From Rhizomonospora bruguierae (GTDB taxonomy: Bacteria > Actinomycetota > Actinomycetes > Mycobacteriales > Micromonosporaceae), in assembly GCF_018397995.1 (NCBI RefSeq), contig NZ_BBQH01000010.1, forward strand, positions 294,987-358,986: a DNA stretch of 64,000 nucleotides, given 5' to 3'. The notes below the pieces were generated by a model. The model did not search any database. It saw only the letters and a list, made by a program, of their open reading frames with translations, and was not told the DNA's origin. Position numbers and translations under genes: made by a program. Positions 24,277-33,211 of this stretch are shown here, in pieces; position 1 is the first letter of the stretch, and every line of letters starts with the position of its first letter.

Positions 24277-26016
24277 TCAGGCCTTCACGAACAGGTTCGG
24301 GAAGAACGGCAGCCCCTTGGTCACGTCGGGCTCGGCGCCGCCGATCGCGGTACCGATGACGCAGGCCATCCGGGTGTAGTACAGCGGCAGGCCGATGTAC
24401 ATGCCCATGAGCTTCTGGTCCAGGTCAGCCCACTTCGCGGTCGCCTCCTCCGCGGGCAGATCGGCGATCGCGTTGATCTCGGCGTCCAGCGCCGGGTCGC
24501 TGAGCTGCCCCCAGGACTGGCCCTCGCCGATGCTCTGCGAACGGAACAGCACCGGGAACCAGCTGCCGCCGGACGGCCAGTCCGAGCACCAGCCGCGCGG
24601 GGCCTGGCCCGTGTTCACGTTGGCGCTGTAGTCACCGGTCTTGGCGCGCAACTCCGCGGTGGTCACACCGATCGCCCGGACGGTGAAGCCGGCCTCCTTC
24701 AGCGCCTGCTCCCGCACCTGGCTGACCTGCTGGGTCACCGGCTTGGTGTTGTCGTAGTACCAACTGACCTCGAAGCCGACCTTGCCGGCGTCCTCGAGCA
24801 TCTTCTTGGCCGCGACGGGGTCGCCCTTGCCGGTGCCGGTCAGGTCCGCGATCGGGGTGTACTTCCGGTAGCCCGGCACGCTCGGCGGCATGATCGTGCT
24901 GGCCGGCTCGGCGACGAACTCGTTCAGGCCCTGCGCGGTCCAGGTCTGGTCGTACGGGTACGCCTTGGCGATCGCCTTGCGCACCTCCAGCGGGATCTTC
25001 GTGCTGTCCAACTGCCAGAAGTACGTGCACGGCTTGTCGCCCCGCAGCAACTGGGCCGACTTGTCGCCGGTCAACTGGGGCAGCAGCGACGCGTCGACGA
25101 CGCCGTAGTTGAACGAGGCGGCGTCCGGGCCGTTGCTGTTGAGCACCTGCTGCTGGTTCTTGATGTCGTCGACGCCCCACTTGAACAGCCACGAGTCCGG
25201 GTACTGGTGCCGCACCGGGTCGGTGTTCGGGTCCCAGTTCGGGTTCCGCTTCAGCTTCAACTCGGTACCCGGGGTGTACGTGTCGAACGCGTACGGGCCG
25301 GTCGAGATCGGGTGGTTCTTGTACTCCTGCTTGGTGTCCTTCGCCTGCGGGATCGGCGTGAAGACCGAGAAGGACAGGTAGAACGGCAGGTCCGAGAAGG
25401 GCTTGCTGAGGTGGATCACCAGCGTGGTGGCGTCCGGGGTCTCCACGCCGGCGTAGCTGTCGCCGCTGGCGTACGGCCCCTTGTACTTGTCGCCGTCCTT
25501 GAACAGCGAGAGTTGGTACGCCGGGCCGTTGGCGTACACGTCGTGCGCGAACGAGCGCTTGATCGCGTAGGCCAGATCATCGACCTTGACCTCGCTGCCG
25601 TCCTCGTACCTGATCCCGGACCGCATCGTGAACGTCCAGGTCAGCTTGTCCTCGGAGACGGTACCCAGGTCCGTCAGGTCCGGCACCAGGATCGCCTTGC
25701 CGTCGCGCATCGCCCAGGTCGTGGGGGTGCGGAACAGCAGCCGACCGATCTCGTTGCCGTCGGTGTAGTAGATGTCGGTCGGGTCGAACGTGTTGGGGGT
25801 GGACTGCGAGTAGACGGTGATCGTCCCGCCCTTGCGCGCCCCCGGCACCTCCGCCGCCGGCCCCTTCGCGTTCGGGTCCATCACGGCCTGCTGGGCCGAG
25901 ATCTCCCCGCTGTCCTTGCCGCCCTGCCCCTCGTTGGTGGTGGACGGGCTCCCGCAGCCGGCCACCGCGAGGGTTACCGCGGCGGCCGCCGCCACGGCCT
26001 GACTCCATCGCCTCAC
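24277..26016 (-). CDS. Peptide/nickel-type ABC substrate-binding lipoprotein
   Basis: This is a 579-residue family 5 solute-binding protein. The signal peptide ends with the lipobox L-A-V-A-G-C. The SBP_bac_5 fold shows G-G-T-I-T-V-Y-S-Q near residue 65, D-L-A-Y-A-I-K-R-S-F near 150, S-T-G-P-Y-A-F near 240, and R-K-A-I-A-K-A-Y-P-Y-D near 350. It should bind oligopeptides or similar ligands outside the membrane. GTG at 26016 is placed 11 bases after AAGGGG; a GTG four codons upstream is possible. No permease or ATPase genes lie beside it, so it must work with a transporter encoded elsewhere. Confidence 0.92.
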   Translation of the reverse strand: MRRWSQAVAAAAAVTLAVAGCGSPSTTNEGQGGKDSGEISAQQAVMDPNAKGPAAEVPGARKGGTITVYSQSTPNTFDPTDIYYTDGNEIGRLLFRTPTTWAMRDGKAILVPDLTDLGTVSEDKLTWTFTMRSGIRYEDGSEVKVDDLAYAIKRSFAHDVYANGPAYQLSLFKDGDKYKGPYASGDSYAGVETPDATTLVIHLSKPFSDLPFYLSFSVFTPIPQAKDTKQEYKNHPISTGPYAFDTYTPGTELKLKRNPNWDPNTDPVRHQYPDSWLFKWGVDDIKNQQQVLNSNGPDAASFNYGVVDASLLPQLTGDKSAQLLRGDKPCTYFWQLDSTKIPLEVRKAIAKAYPYDQTWTAQGLNEFVAEPASTIMPPSVPGYRKYTPIADLTGTGKGDPVAAKKMLEDAGKVGFEVSWYYDNTKPVTQQVSQVREQALKEAGFTVRAIGVTTAELRAKTGDYSANVNTGQAPRGWCSDWPSGGSWFPVLFRSQSIGEGQSWGQLSDPALDAEINAIADLPAEEATAKWADLDQKLMGMYIGLPLYYTRMACVIGTAIGGAEPDVTKGLPFFPNLFVKA

Positions 26017-26220
26017 TTGTGGATACACCCCTTCTGAACGCCGTCGGTCAATATGGGTGGAGGTAACCTACGTGACGACGGTCGATGGTTGGCGGAGAGT
26101 TCCGGACCGTCGCCGTACCGTGATGGTGTAGTGACATAGGCACCGTGTCCGATCCTTCCGGCATCGCCCGGGCGGCCGCGGCGACGGCGGACGGATCGGT
26201 CTGTTCGCACGTAACCGGGC

Positions 26221-26249
26221 TTGCCCCACCGATCTTGGCTGGGTATCTT
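26221..26249 (+). promoter_or_regulatory. Likely promoter of the M48 peptidase gene
   Basis: TTGCCC (26221-26226) and TATCTT (26244-26249) are separated by 17 bp, a sigma-70/HrdB-type arrangement, with the start codon about 50 bp downstream. The rest of the 284-bp divergent region shows no gene. Confidence 0.5.
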
Positions 26250-26300
26250 TCGACGGCCGCCCGGCGGTCGGGACGGATCTTCGGGGAGGAACGTCGCGTC

Positions 26301-28163
26301 ATGTCCGCTGCCCTGCGCGCCGCAGTCACGGTCGCCATGCTGGTCGGCTTCTACGTGCTCGGCCTGGTCCAGCTCGCCGTCGCCGGCCTGCTGCTGTTCT
26401 GGATCTGGACGCACCTGCACGGCGCCGGCGCGGCCAAGCTGAGCTGGCTGCTGATCGTCGGCGTCGGCGCGGTGGTGGTCGGGCTCTGGCGGGCGATCCG
26501 CGCCACGCCGGGCGAGCCGGAAGGGCTGCCGGTCACCCCGGAGCAGGCACCCGAGTTGTGGCGGCTGGTGCACGACATGGCGGTCGAGGCGGGCACCCGG
26601 GCGCCGGACGAGATCCGACTGGTCGCCGAGGTCAACGCCGCGGTCACCGAGGACACCGAACTGCTCGGCCTGGTCGCCGGCCGGCGCCGGCTCTACCTGG
26701 GCGTGCCGCTGCTCCAGGCGTTCACCGTCGACCAGATGCGCTCGGTGATCGCGCACGAACTGGGCCACTACTCCGGCTCGCACACCCGGCTCGCCGCGGT
26801 CGCGTACCGGGGCCGGATGGCCATGGGCGAGACGCTCAGCCGGGTCGGCAAGTGGAACGTGTTCGGCTGGGTGTTCAAGGGGTACGGGCTGCTGTTCCTG
26901 CTGGTGAGCAACGCCGTCACCCGGCGGCAGGAGTTCGAGGCCGACCGGGCGTCGGTGCGGGTGGCCGGCGTCGAGGCGGCGACCTCGGCGATGCGCGAGA
27001 TCCCCGTGGTCGCGACGGCCTGGGACTTCTACTTCGGGCGGTACGTGGCGTACGGCTGGGAGCTGGGGTACGCCCCGAACGACATCTTCGGCGGCTTCGC
27101 GCACCTCTACGCGGCCCGCACCCAGGAGCTTGCCGAACTGCGGGAGCGGGAGCCGGATGGCGAGACCTCCCGCTGGGACACCCACCCGTCCACGGCCGAG
27201 CGGATCGCGGCGATGCACGCCATGCCGCCGGTCGCGCACCCGGTCGACGGCCGGCCGGCCGCGACGCTGCTGCCGCGGCTCGGGGACGCGGGGCTGGCGC
27301 TGCAGCGGGAGGTGGTCGACTTCGGCTCGCGCACCATCCTGCCCTGGCCGGAGTTCACCGCCGCGTCGACGACCGCCCTGGTGCAGCACCGCGCCGACCG
27401 GGTGTTCCGCTCGGTGGCCCGCTGCGCCGGCGTCCCCGAGGCCGGGCTGGCCGACCTGTTCGCCCTGGTCGCCGCCGGCCGGCTGGGCGAGCTGACGGCG
27501 GAGTTCTTCCCACAGTCGGCCCGCGACGAGGCCGCCGCGAAGTTCGCCGATGTGATGGACGACCTGATCACGCTGGCCGCGGTGCGCTGCGGGGTGGCGT
27601 TCTGGCGGCACTCCTGGTCCGAGCCGGTCCGCGCGGTCGACCCGGCCGGCAACCCGGTCGACTACACCGAGATCGCCAAGCTGGCGGTGGCGCCGGAGAC
27701 CCTGGAGGAGGCCCGGGCCCGCCTGACCCACCTGGGCATCCGGGTGGACGCGGCGCGGGTGGTCGAGGTCCAGGCGACCGCGACCGGCTCGGATGTGATC
27801 GGCGCGATGGCCAACGTCCGCCTCGACGGGCAGGAGAGCGACCTGATCCTGCTGAACCGGGGCTTCATCTTCGTGCCCGCACCGAAGAACACCGACGAGG
27901 GCGAGCAGCGGATCGCCACGCTGCTCGCCTCGAGCAGCCCGGTCGAACTGGCCCGCCTGCACCGGTTCGTGCCGTTCGAGGAGGTGGCCGCCGCCCGGGT
28001 GGTCAAGAACGTCCCGATCAACGTCGAACTGACCCTGCACGGCGGCGACACGCTGACGGTCAAGGAGCGGTGGTCCAGCGACACGGTCGGCAAGAGCCGG
28101 GACACCCTGGAGGCCATCCTGGACCGGATCAACGAGCGCACGCAGGCGCAGCAGGGGGCCTGA
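26301..28163 (+). CDS. M48 family membrane zinc metallopeptidase
   Basis: This 620-residue protein has two N-terminal membrane helices (about residues 5-35 and 45-65). The M48 domain follows, with the zinc motif A-H-E-L-G-H at about 150 and the third ligand in R-R-Q-E-F-E-A-D-R-A near 213. A second half of about 300 residues has no zinc motif and ends in a PH-like segment rich in R/E; I cannot name it. Relatives degrade abnormal membrane proteins (HtpX-like). ATG at 26301 follows GGGGAGG. It ends at a hairpin before the aminotransferase gene. Confidence 0.88.
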   Translation: MSAALRAAVTVAMLVGFYVLGLVQLAVAGLLLFWIWTHLHGAGAAKLSWLLIVGVGAVVVGLWRAIRATPGEPEGLPVTPEQAPELWRLVHDMAVEAGTRAPDEIRLVAEVNAAVTEDTELLGLVAGRRRLYLGVPLLQAFTVDQMRSVIAHELGHYSGSHTRLAAVAYRGRMAMGETLSRVGKWNVFGWVFKGYGLLFLLVSNAVTRRQEFEADRASVRVAGVEAATSAMREIPVVATAWDFYFGRYVAYGWELGYAPNDIFGGFAHLYAARTQELAELREREPDGETSRWDTHPSTAERIAAMHAMPPVAHPVDGRPAATLLPRLGDAGLALQREVVDFGSRTILPWPEFTAASTTALVQHRADRVFRSVARCAGVPEAGLADLFALVAAGRLGELTAEFFPQSARDEAAAKFADVMDDLITLAAVRCGVAFWRHSWSEPVRAVDPAGNPVDYTEIAKLAVAPETLEEARARLTHLGIRVDAARVVEVQATATGSDVIGAMANVRLDGQESDLILLNRGFIFVPAPKNTDEGEQRIATLLASSSPVELARLHRFVPFEEVAAARVVKNVPINVELTLHGGDTLTVKERWSSDTVGKSRDTLEAILDRINERTQAQQGA

Positions 28164-28184
28164 GCTGGGCCCTCCCGGAACCCC

Positions 28185-28209
28185 GGCCGGGCGACCCGGT
28201 CGCCCGGCC
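28185..28209 (+). terminator. Hairpin terminator after M48 gene
   Basis: GGCCGGGCGA (28185-28194) pairs perfectly with TCGCCCGGCC (28200-28209) around CCCGG. It lies 21 bp after the stop codon and 35 bp before the next start. Confidence 0.75.
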
Positions 28210-28244
28210 CACCGGCAGGCAGACGCACAGCGGGAAGGTCGGCG

Positions 28245-29402
28245 ATGCGACTCCGCCCACGAACGCTCCGGCAGATCGACTCACCCATCGACACCGCGTA
28301 CGCCCTGCTCGACCGGCGCCGTAACGGGCGACCGCTGCTCGACCTGGCGCAGGCGGCGCCGCAGTACCCACCGGCGCCCGAGGTGGTCGCGCACGTCGCA
28401 GCCGTGGCGCGGGATCCACGCGGCAGCTCCTATGTGGAGATCCCCGGCTTGCCGCGCCTGCGCGAGGCGTTCGCGGCGGAGATCGCCGACGCCTACCGGT
28501 GCCGGATGCGCCCCGGGCACATCGTCGTCACGGCCGGCTGCAACCAGGCGTTCTGCCTCGTGGCGTCGGCGCTGGCCGACCCCGGCGACGAGGTGATCCT
28601 GGCGCTGCCGTACTACTTCAACCACGACATGTGGCTGCGCCTGAACGGGATCGCCCCAGTGTACCTGGAGCCCGGCCCCGACCTGGCGCCCACGGCCGAG
28701 GCGGCGCAGGCTCTCGTCACCGCGCGGACCCGCGCGATCGTCCTGGTCACCCCGGGCAACCCGACCGGCGTGACCGTCGGCCCGGACGAACTGGCGCGGT
28801 TCGCGGCGGTCGCGCGGCGGCACGACATCGCGCTGGTGCTGGACGAGACCTACCGGTCGTTCCGCGACACCGAGGAGCCGGCGCACGACCTGTTCGCCGA
28901 CCCGGACTGGGCGCGCACGGTCGTGAGCCTGCACAGCTTCTCCAAGGACCTGGCCATCCCCGGGTACCGGGTCGGCGCGATCGTCGCGTCGGAGCCGCTG
29001 AACCGCGAGGTGCTGAAGCTGCTGGACTGCGTGGCCACCTGCGCCCCGCGGATCGGCCAGGAGGCGGCGTGGGCGGGCCTGACCGGCGCCCGCGAGTGGC
29101 GGCGGGCGCGGGTCCGGGAGATGGCGGAGCGACGGGAGTGCTTCCTGGCCACGATGGCGGGGCGACCGGGCGGGTTCGAGGTGCTCTCCGCGGGCGGCTT
29201 CTTCGGCTGGCTGCGCCACCCGTTCGCCGGCCGGTCCACCGAGGACGTCGTGCGCGAACTCGCCCTCGCGTACGACACGCTCGTCCTGCCCGGTACGGCG
29301 TTCCTGCCGGACGACCGGGGCACCTTCCGGGTCAGCCTCAGCAACGCGGACCGCTCCGCCCTGACCGACTTCGCCGGCCGGCTGGCGGTCGCGGGCGCAT
29401 AG
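28245..29402 (+). CDS. PLP-dependent class I/II aminotransferase
   Basis: This 385-residue fold-type I aminotransferase has a substrate-loop region G-L-P-R-L-R-E-A-F-A near residue 68. N-P-T-G near 171 and D-E-T-Y-R-S-F near 205 bind PLP. The Schiff-base lysine is in S-F-S-K-D-L-A-I-P-G-Y-R-V-G at about 227, and the carboxylate-binding Arg in F-R-V-S-L near 365. It transfers an amino group to a 2-oxo acid in the cytoplasm; specificity is not visible. ATG at 28245 has GGGAAGG eight bases upstream. It is a single gene. Confidence 0.92.
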   Translation: MRLRPRTLRQIDSPIDTAYALLDRRRNGRPLLDLAQAAPQYPPAPEVVAHVAAVARDPRGSSYVEIPGLPRLREAFAAEIADAYRCRMRPGHIVVTAGCNQAFCLVASALADPGDEVILALPYYFNHDMWLRLNGIAPVYLEPGPDLAPTAEAAQALVTARTRAIVLVTPGNPTGVTVGPDELARFAAVARRHDIALVLDETYRSFRDTEEPAHDLFADPDWARTVVSLHSFSKDLAIPGYRVGAIVASEPLNREVLKLLDCVATCAPRIGQEAAWAGLTGAREWRRARVREMAERRECFLATMAGRPGGFEVLSAGGFFGWLRHPFAGRSTEDVVRELALAYDTLVLPGTAFLPDDRGTFRVSLSNADRSALTDFAGRLAVAGA

Positions 29403-29415
29403 CACGCCCGAGCAC

Positions 29416-29446
29416 CCCGCTCCCGACCGTCGGCCGGCGGGAGGGG
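29416..29446 (+). terminator. Weak hairpin after aminotransferase gene
   Basis: CTCCCG (29420-29425) pairs with CGGGAG (29438-29443), with G/C-rich flanks that add a few interrupted pairs. It lies 18 bp after the stop codon. The remainder of the 244-bp gap before the beta-helix gene holds the LacI-type box described separately. Confidence 0.35.
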
Positions 29447-29589
29447 GCGCCGAATCCACCGGTGGTCAGGGCGCGGTCGGCGCGGTGGGCTTACAAAGGG
29501 GGTGGTGGCGCGCGCGTTGACACGGTAGAAACATCCCATCCACCTTCTTCTACACCTTGAACCAAGTAGCGACCGAGCGACGCGAGACA

Positions 29590-29601
29590 GAGAGCGCTCT
29601 C
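29590..29601 (+). promoter_or_regulatory. LacI-family-type operator before the beta-helix gene
   Basis: GAGAGCGCTCTC is a perfect 12-bp palindrome with the central CG step typical of LacI/GalR-family operators; Streptomyces CebR boxes have the core GAGCGCTC. It lies 46 bp upstream of the ATG at 29647. A TTGACA at 29517 may be the -35, but no good -10 follows. Regulation by a sugar-responsive repressor is inferred. Confidence 0.6.
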
Positions 29602-29646
29602 ACCATCTGCCGCGCGGCCCGGCCGTCCAGCGGAAGGGACCTTCGC

Positions 29647-31542
29647 ATGACAACCCACACGCACGGCGGCGGGTCCGCGCGGCTGCGTTCCGGCCGCCGG
29701 TTCGCGGCTCGGGCGTTGGCCGCCGGCCTCGTCGTGATCAGCGTCGGCGCCGCGACCGGTACCGCCGCCGCGGCTTCCCCACCACCCGGAGGCCCGCGGC
29801 ACGGCGCGCAGAACCTCGGGGCCAACGTGACCGTCTTCGACCCCGGCATGCCGGTGAGCCAGATCCAGGCGGCCCTCGACGCGGCGCGCGCGGTCCAGGT
29901 CGACAACGAGATGGGCACGGACCGGTACGCCTTCCTGTTCAAACCCGGCACCTACGGCACCGTCGACCAACCGCTACAGATCAAGGTCGGGTACTACACG
30001 GAGATCGCCGGCCTGGGCGCCGCGCCGACCGATGTGGTCATCAACGGCAAGGTCGAGGTCTACAACCGCTGCCTCGCCGACGGCGGTACCGGCAACTGCC
30101 TGGCGCTGGTCAACTTCTGGCGGACGCTGTCCAACCTGTCGATCAACATCGACGCGAAGGGGCAGGACGACTGTCGGGGGTCGGCGAACTTCTGGGCCGT
30201 CTCGCAGGCGGTGTCGCTGCGCCGGCTCAACATCACCGGCGCGAACCTGTCCCTCATGGACTACTGCACCGCCGGTCCGCAGTACGCCAGCGGCGGCTTC
30301 ATCGCCGACTCCCCCCTGCCGTTGGTGGTCAACGGATCGCAGCAGCAGTGGCTGACCCGCAACAGCGAGGTCGAGGGCTGGTCCAACGGCGTGTGGAACC
30401 AGGTCTTCTCCGGTGTGGTCGGCGCGCCGGACGAGGCCGGCTTCCCCGACCCGCCGTACACCACCCTCGCCGCCACCCCGGTGAGCCGGGAGAAGCCGTA
30501 CCTGTTCGTGGACGCCCGGGGCGGGTACAACGTGCGCGTCCCGTCCGCCCGGAAGAACAGCAGCGGCGTCTCGTGGGGCGGCGGCCTGACCCCGGGCCAC
30601 ACCATCCCGCTGTCCGACTTCTACGTCGCGAAGCCCTCCGACTCGGTGACCACCATCAACGTGAACCTGGCGCAGGGCAGGAACCTGCTGCTCACGCCCG
30701 GCGTGTACGACATCGCCCGGAGCATCGAGGTACGCCGGGCGAACACGGTGGTCCTCGGCCTCGGGCACGCCACGCTGACCGCGGTCAACGGCGCGATCCC
30801 GCTCAACGTCGCCAGCGTCCCCGGCGTGATCGTCGCGGGGGTCACCATCGACGCGGGGGCGAAGGAGTCGCCGGTGCTGCTGCGGGTGGGCCGCGCGCAC
30901 GGCCACGGGTTCAGCTCCTCCGACAACCCGACCACGCTCTGCGACGTGTACTTCCGGGTCGGCGGGCCGCACGTGGGCAAGGCGAACATCGCGCTGGAGG
31001 TCAACAGCGACAACGTGCTCATCGACCACACCTGGGTGTGGCGCGGCGACCACGGCGTGGAGGGCCTCACCGACACCCAGCGCTGGAGGACCAACATCGG
31101 CCGTTACGGCGCGGTCATCAACGGCGACAACGTGACCGCGACCGGCCTGTTCGTCGAGCACTTCCAGCGGTACAACACGGTCTGGAACGGCGACCGGGGC
31201 ACGACCATCCTGTACCAGAACGAGTTGCCGTACGACCCGCCGACGCAGGCGGACTGGATGAACGGCAAGGTCAAGGGGTACGCCGGGTACCGGGTGGGCG
31301 ACCAGGTCCGCAGCCACAAGCTGTACGGCGCGGGCGTGTACGTGTTCAACCAGAACAACCCGTCCATCCACACCGGGAACGGGTTCGAGGTGCCGCGCAG
31401 GCCGGGCGTGCGGCTGCACCACATCATGACCGTCAACCTGAGCGCCGGCACGATCGACCACGTCGTCAACGGCGTGGGCGACGCGGCCGACACCACGAAG
31501 GTCGGCGCGCCGGTGTTCGTGGCCGACTACCCCGCCCCGTAA
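29647..31542 (+). CDS. Secreted right-handed beta-helix protein
   Basis: This 631-residue exported protein has a basic N-terminus, a hydrophobic stretch and A-A-A-A-S-P as a likely cleavage region near residue 40. Short strands with repeated N-x-x-I/V-x-G turns follow: T-E-I-A-G-L-G, N-T-V-V-L-G-L-G-H-A-T-L, V-P-G-V-I-V-A-G-V-T-I-D-A, and V-L-I-D-H-T-W-V-W-R-G-D-H. These mark a pectate-lyase-like parallel beta-helix in two halves. Similar actinobacterial proteins are annotated as coagulation factor 5/8 type or adenylyl cyclase, names I do not trust. A polysaccharide-acting role fits the fold and the LacI-type box upstream, but I cannot identify catalytic residues. Confidence 0.8.
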   Translation: MTTHTHGGGSARLRSGRRFAARALAAGLVVISVGAATGTAAAASPPPGGPRHGAQNLGANVTVFDPGMPVSQIQAALDAARAVQVDNEMGTDRYAFLFKPGTYGTVDQPLQIKVGYYTEIAGLGAAPTDVVINGKVEVYNRCLADGGTGNCLALVNFWRTLSNLSINIDAKGQDDCRGSANFWAVSQAVSLRRLNITGANLSLMDYCTAGPQYASGGFIADSPLPLVVNGSQQQWLTRNSEVEGWSNGVWNQVFSGVVGAPDEAGFPDPPYTTLAATPVSREKPYLFVDARGGYNVRVPSARKNSSGVSWGGGLTPGHTIPLSDFYVAKPSDSVTTINVNLAQGRNLLLTPGVYDIARSIEVRRANTVVLGLGHATLTAVNGAIPLNVASVPGVIVAGVTIDAGAKESPVLLRVGRAHGHGFSSSDNPTTLCDVYFRVGGPHVGKANIALEVNSDNVLIDHTWVWRGDHGVEGLTDTQRWRTNIGRYGAVINGDNVTATGLFVEHFQRYNTVWNGDRGTTILYQNELPYDPPTQADWMNGKVKGYAGYRVGDQVRSHKLYGAGVYVFNQNNPSIHTGNGFEVPRRPGVRLHHIMTVNLSAGTIDHVVNGVGDAADTTKVGAPVFVADYPAP

Positions 31543-31562
31543 CCCCGTCCCGTTCCCCCGAT

Positions 31563-31599
31563 GCCGGCGGGTCGGAGCCCTCCGCTCCGGCCCGCCGGC
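31563..31599 (+). terminator. Strong hairpin terminator after the beta-helix gene
   Basis: Arms 31563-31578 and 31584-31599 form a 16-bp stem (GCCGGCGGG, one U-G pair, CGGAGC) with the five-base loop CCTCC. It starts 21 bp after the stop codon. Confidence 0.8.
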
Positions 31600-31818
31600 C
31601 CGTCCGGTAGTGGTACCGGCACAGGTGCGCGAACCCGGCCCGCTCGTACGGCCGTACCGCCCCGGCGTTGCCGCATTCGGCCCGGCGGATCCGGCCCGCC
31701 AGCCCCGCCCGCGTGGCGTCGGCGTGGGGCAGTACCGAGCCGGCCCACCGGGCGCCGCCCTCCGTGTGCCACAGCCACCACCCGTCGGCATACTCGGTGA
31801 CCAGGAGGGGGAAGCGCG
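31597..31818 (-). pseudogene. GNAT acetyltransferase remnant
   Basis: On the minus strand this stretch encodes a readable fragment that ends like a GNAT protein: G-N-A-G-A-V-R-P-Y-E-R-A-G-F-A-H-L-C-R-Y-H-Y is the motif B helix and last strand. Upstream text (L-L-V-T-E-Y-A-D-G-W-W-L-W) may come from the middle of the same or another protein. Motif A (Q/R-x-x-G-x-G/A) is missing, and the frame runs unbroken into antisense of the neighbouring gene with no proper start. I read it as a decayed gene. It fills the 333 bp between the beta-helix gene and the membrane protein. Confidence 0.45.
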
Positions 31819-31875
31819 CGCCGCCCGCTCCTGGAGCCCTCGCACGAGGCCGGGCGCGGTCGCGGCTGCCCCTCC

Positions 31876-32985
31876 TCAGCCGAACGCCGGGGGCGGCGCC
31901 ATCGGCGACGGCGGAGGCGGCGCGGGCGGCCGCGCCGAGGGCTGCTGCGCCGGGGGCGCGATACCGAGTTGCTGGGCGATCATCGGGGTGTTGACCGGCT
32001 CCACCCGGGCGCGCATGTCCGCGTACGCGGTGAGGGTCAGCGGGGCGATCAGGATCGCGAGCGCCCCGGCGATCAACGCGGAGAGCAGCGTCGTGACGAC
32101 CTCGCCGACGACCACCCCGGTCGTGCCCGGCAGCGAAGCGCGGGCGCCCCCGTTGATGAACAGGCCGAACAGGGCGCCTACCAGGCTGGCGCCGATGGAC
32201 AGCCCCAGGATCGTCGCCAGCCGGCCGACCGAGACGCCCAGGTCGCGGTGGAACAGGGAGAAGCAGCGGCCGAACGCGTTCCCCCGCTCGATCGCCACGG
32301 CCGCCGGCAGGACGAGGAACACGGCCGCCACGTAGAAGACCGGCAGGACGCAGAGGCAGACCCCGACCACGTAGAGCGGCACCGCGAGAAGCTGCCAACC
32401 GAGCAGCGGGAGGGCCCGCCGCACGGCCAGGCGCAGCGCGTCGCCGAGGCGGACCTCGCCCCGGACCGCGATGGAGACCCCGACGTACACGGCCGCGAGC
32501 GTCACCATCGCCGAGACCACGACGGCGACCAGCGCCGACAGCAGGCTCAGGCCGGCCAGCGCGAACACCGGCCCCAGGTCCGGGGACCGCGTCGCGTCGG
32601 CCCGGGCGAGGTCCCGGTTCAGATCCTCGGAGACCAGCGTCGTGTAGACCGCCACCGGCGTCTGCACCAGCAGGGCCAGCACGACCCCGACCGCCTGGAG
32701 CGTGGCCAGCGGCCGCCAGCCGCGCTTGGCGATCGCCACGCCCCGGCCCCACCAGCCGCTGTAGTTCGGGCTGATGAGCGGCTCGGTGAGCGGGTCCGAC
32801 GGGGGCATGTCGCTACCGAAGGGGGCGGGCGGGTACGCACCGTACGGCGCGGGCGGGTAGGCGCTGTAGGGCGGGGGCGTGTAGCCGCCGTACGGGGCCC
32901 CGCCACCCGGTGGGCCGGGAGAAGCGCCGTACGGCGGCGGGTAGCCGCCGGGTGGGTGGGCGGAGTTCGGATCCCAGTTGGTCAT
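31876..32985 (-). CDS. Membrane protein with Pro/Gly/Tyr-rich N-terminus
   Basis: This 369-residue protein begins with about 65 residues of Pro, Gly, Tyr and Ala in repeats such as P-P-A-P-Y-G-A-Y. About six membrane helices (residues 95-340) and a short Pro-rich tail follow. It resembles actinobacterial proteins labelled glycerophosphoryl diester phosphodiesterase membrane domain or DUF7544-like, but no catalytic residue is seen. ATG at 32985 has AGAGGGA close upstream. The tyrosine/proline-rich head is like those that mediate assembly at the membrane. It is divergent from the glycosyltransferase gene across 226 bp in which I find no gene. Confidence 0.8.
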   Translation of the reverse strand: MTNWDPNSAHPPGGYPPPYGASPGPPGGGAPYGGYTPPPYSAYPPAPYGAYPPAPFGSDMPPSDPLTEPLISPNYSGWWGRGVAIAKRGWRPLATLQAVGVVLALLVQTPVAVYTTLVSEDLNRDLARADATRSPDLGPVFALAGLSLLSALVAVVVSAMVTLAAVYVGVSIAVRGEVRLGDALRLAVRRALPLLGWQLLAVPLYVVGVCLCVLPVFYVAAVFLVLPAAVAIERGNAFGRCFSLFHRDLGVSVGRLATILGLSIGASLVGALFGLFINGGARASLPGTTGVVVGEVVTTLLSALIAGALAILIAPLTLTAYADMRARVEPVNTPMIAQQLGIAPPAQQPSARPPAPPPPSPMAPPPAFG

Positions 32986-33211
32986 CGTTTCCCTCTTACT
33001 CAGCTGGCCACGACCGGGATCAACATAGTGCGCACGCACCACCCCACGATGCCCCCGTTCCGACCGCTGAGGATTCGGCCGGCCCGGCGACCGGTTCACC
33101 GCCCGGCGCGAGCAGGCCAAGTGCGGCAACGGGCCGCGGCCCCATGCCCCTGACGGGTGCCGTCGGGCCAACCTCCCGTGGCGGGAAGCGGGCGGTGCGA
33201 GACTCGCCCGT

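Noticed and set aside
29517-29522. TTGACA as the -35 of the beta-helix gene
   Set aside because: No acceptable -10 follows at 16-19 bp, so I did not call a promoter there.
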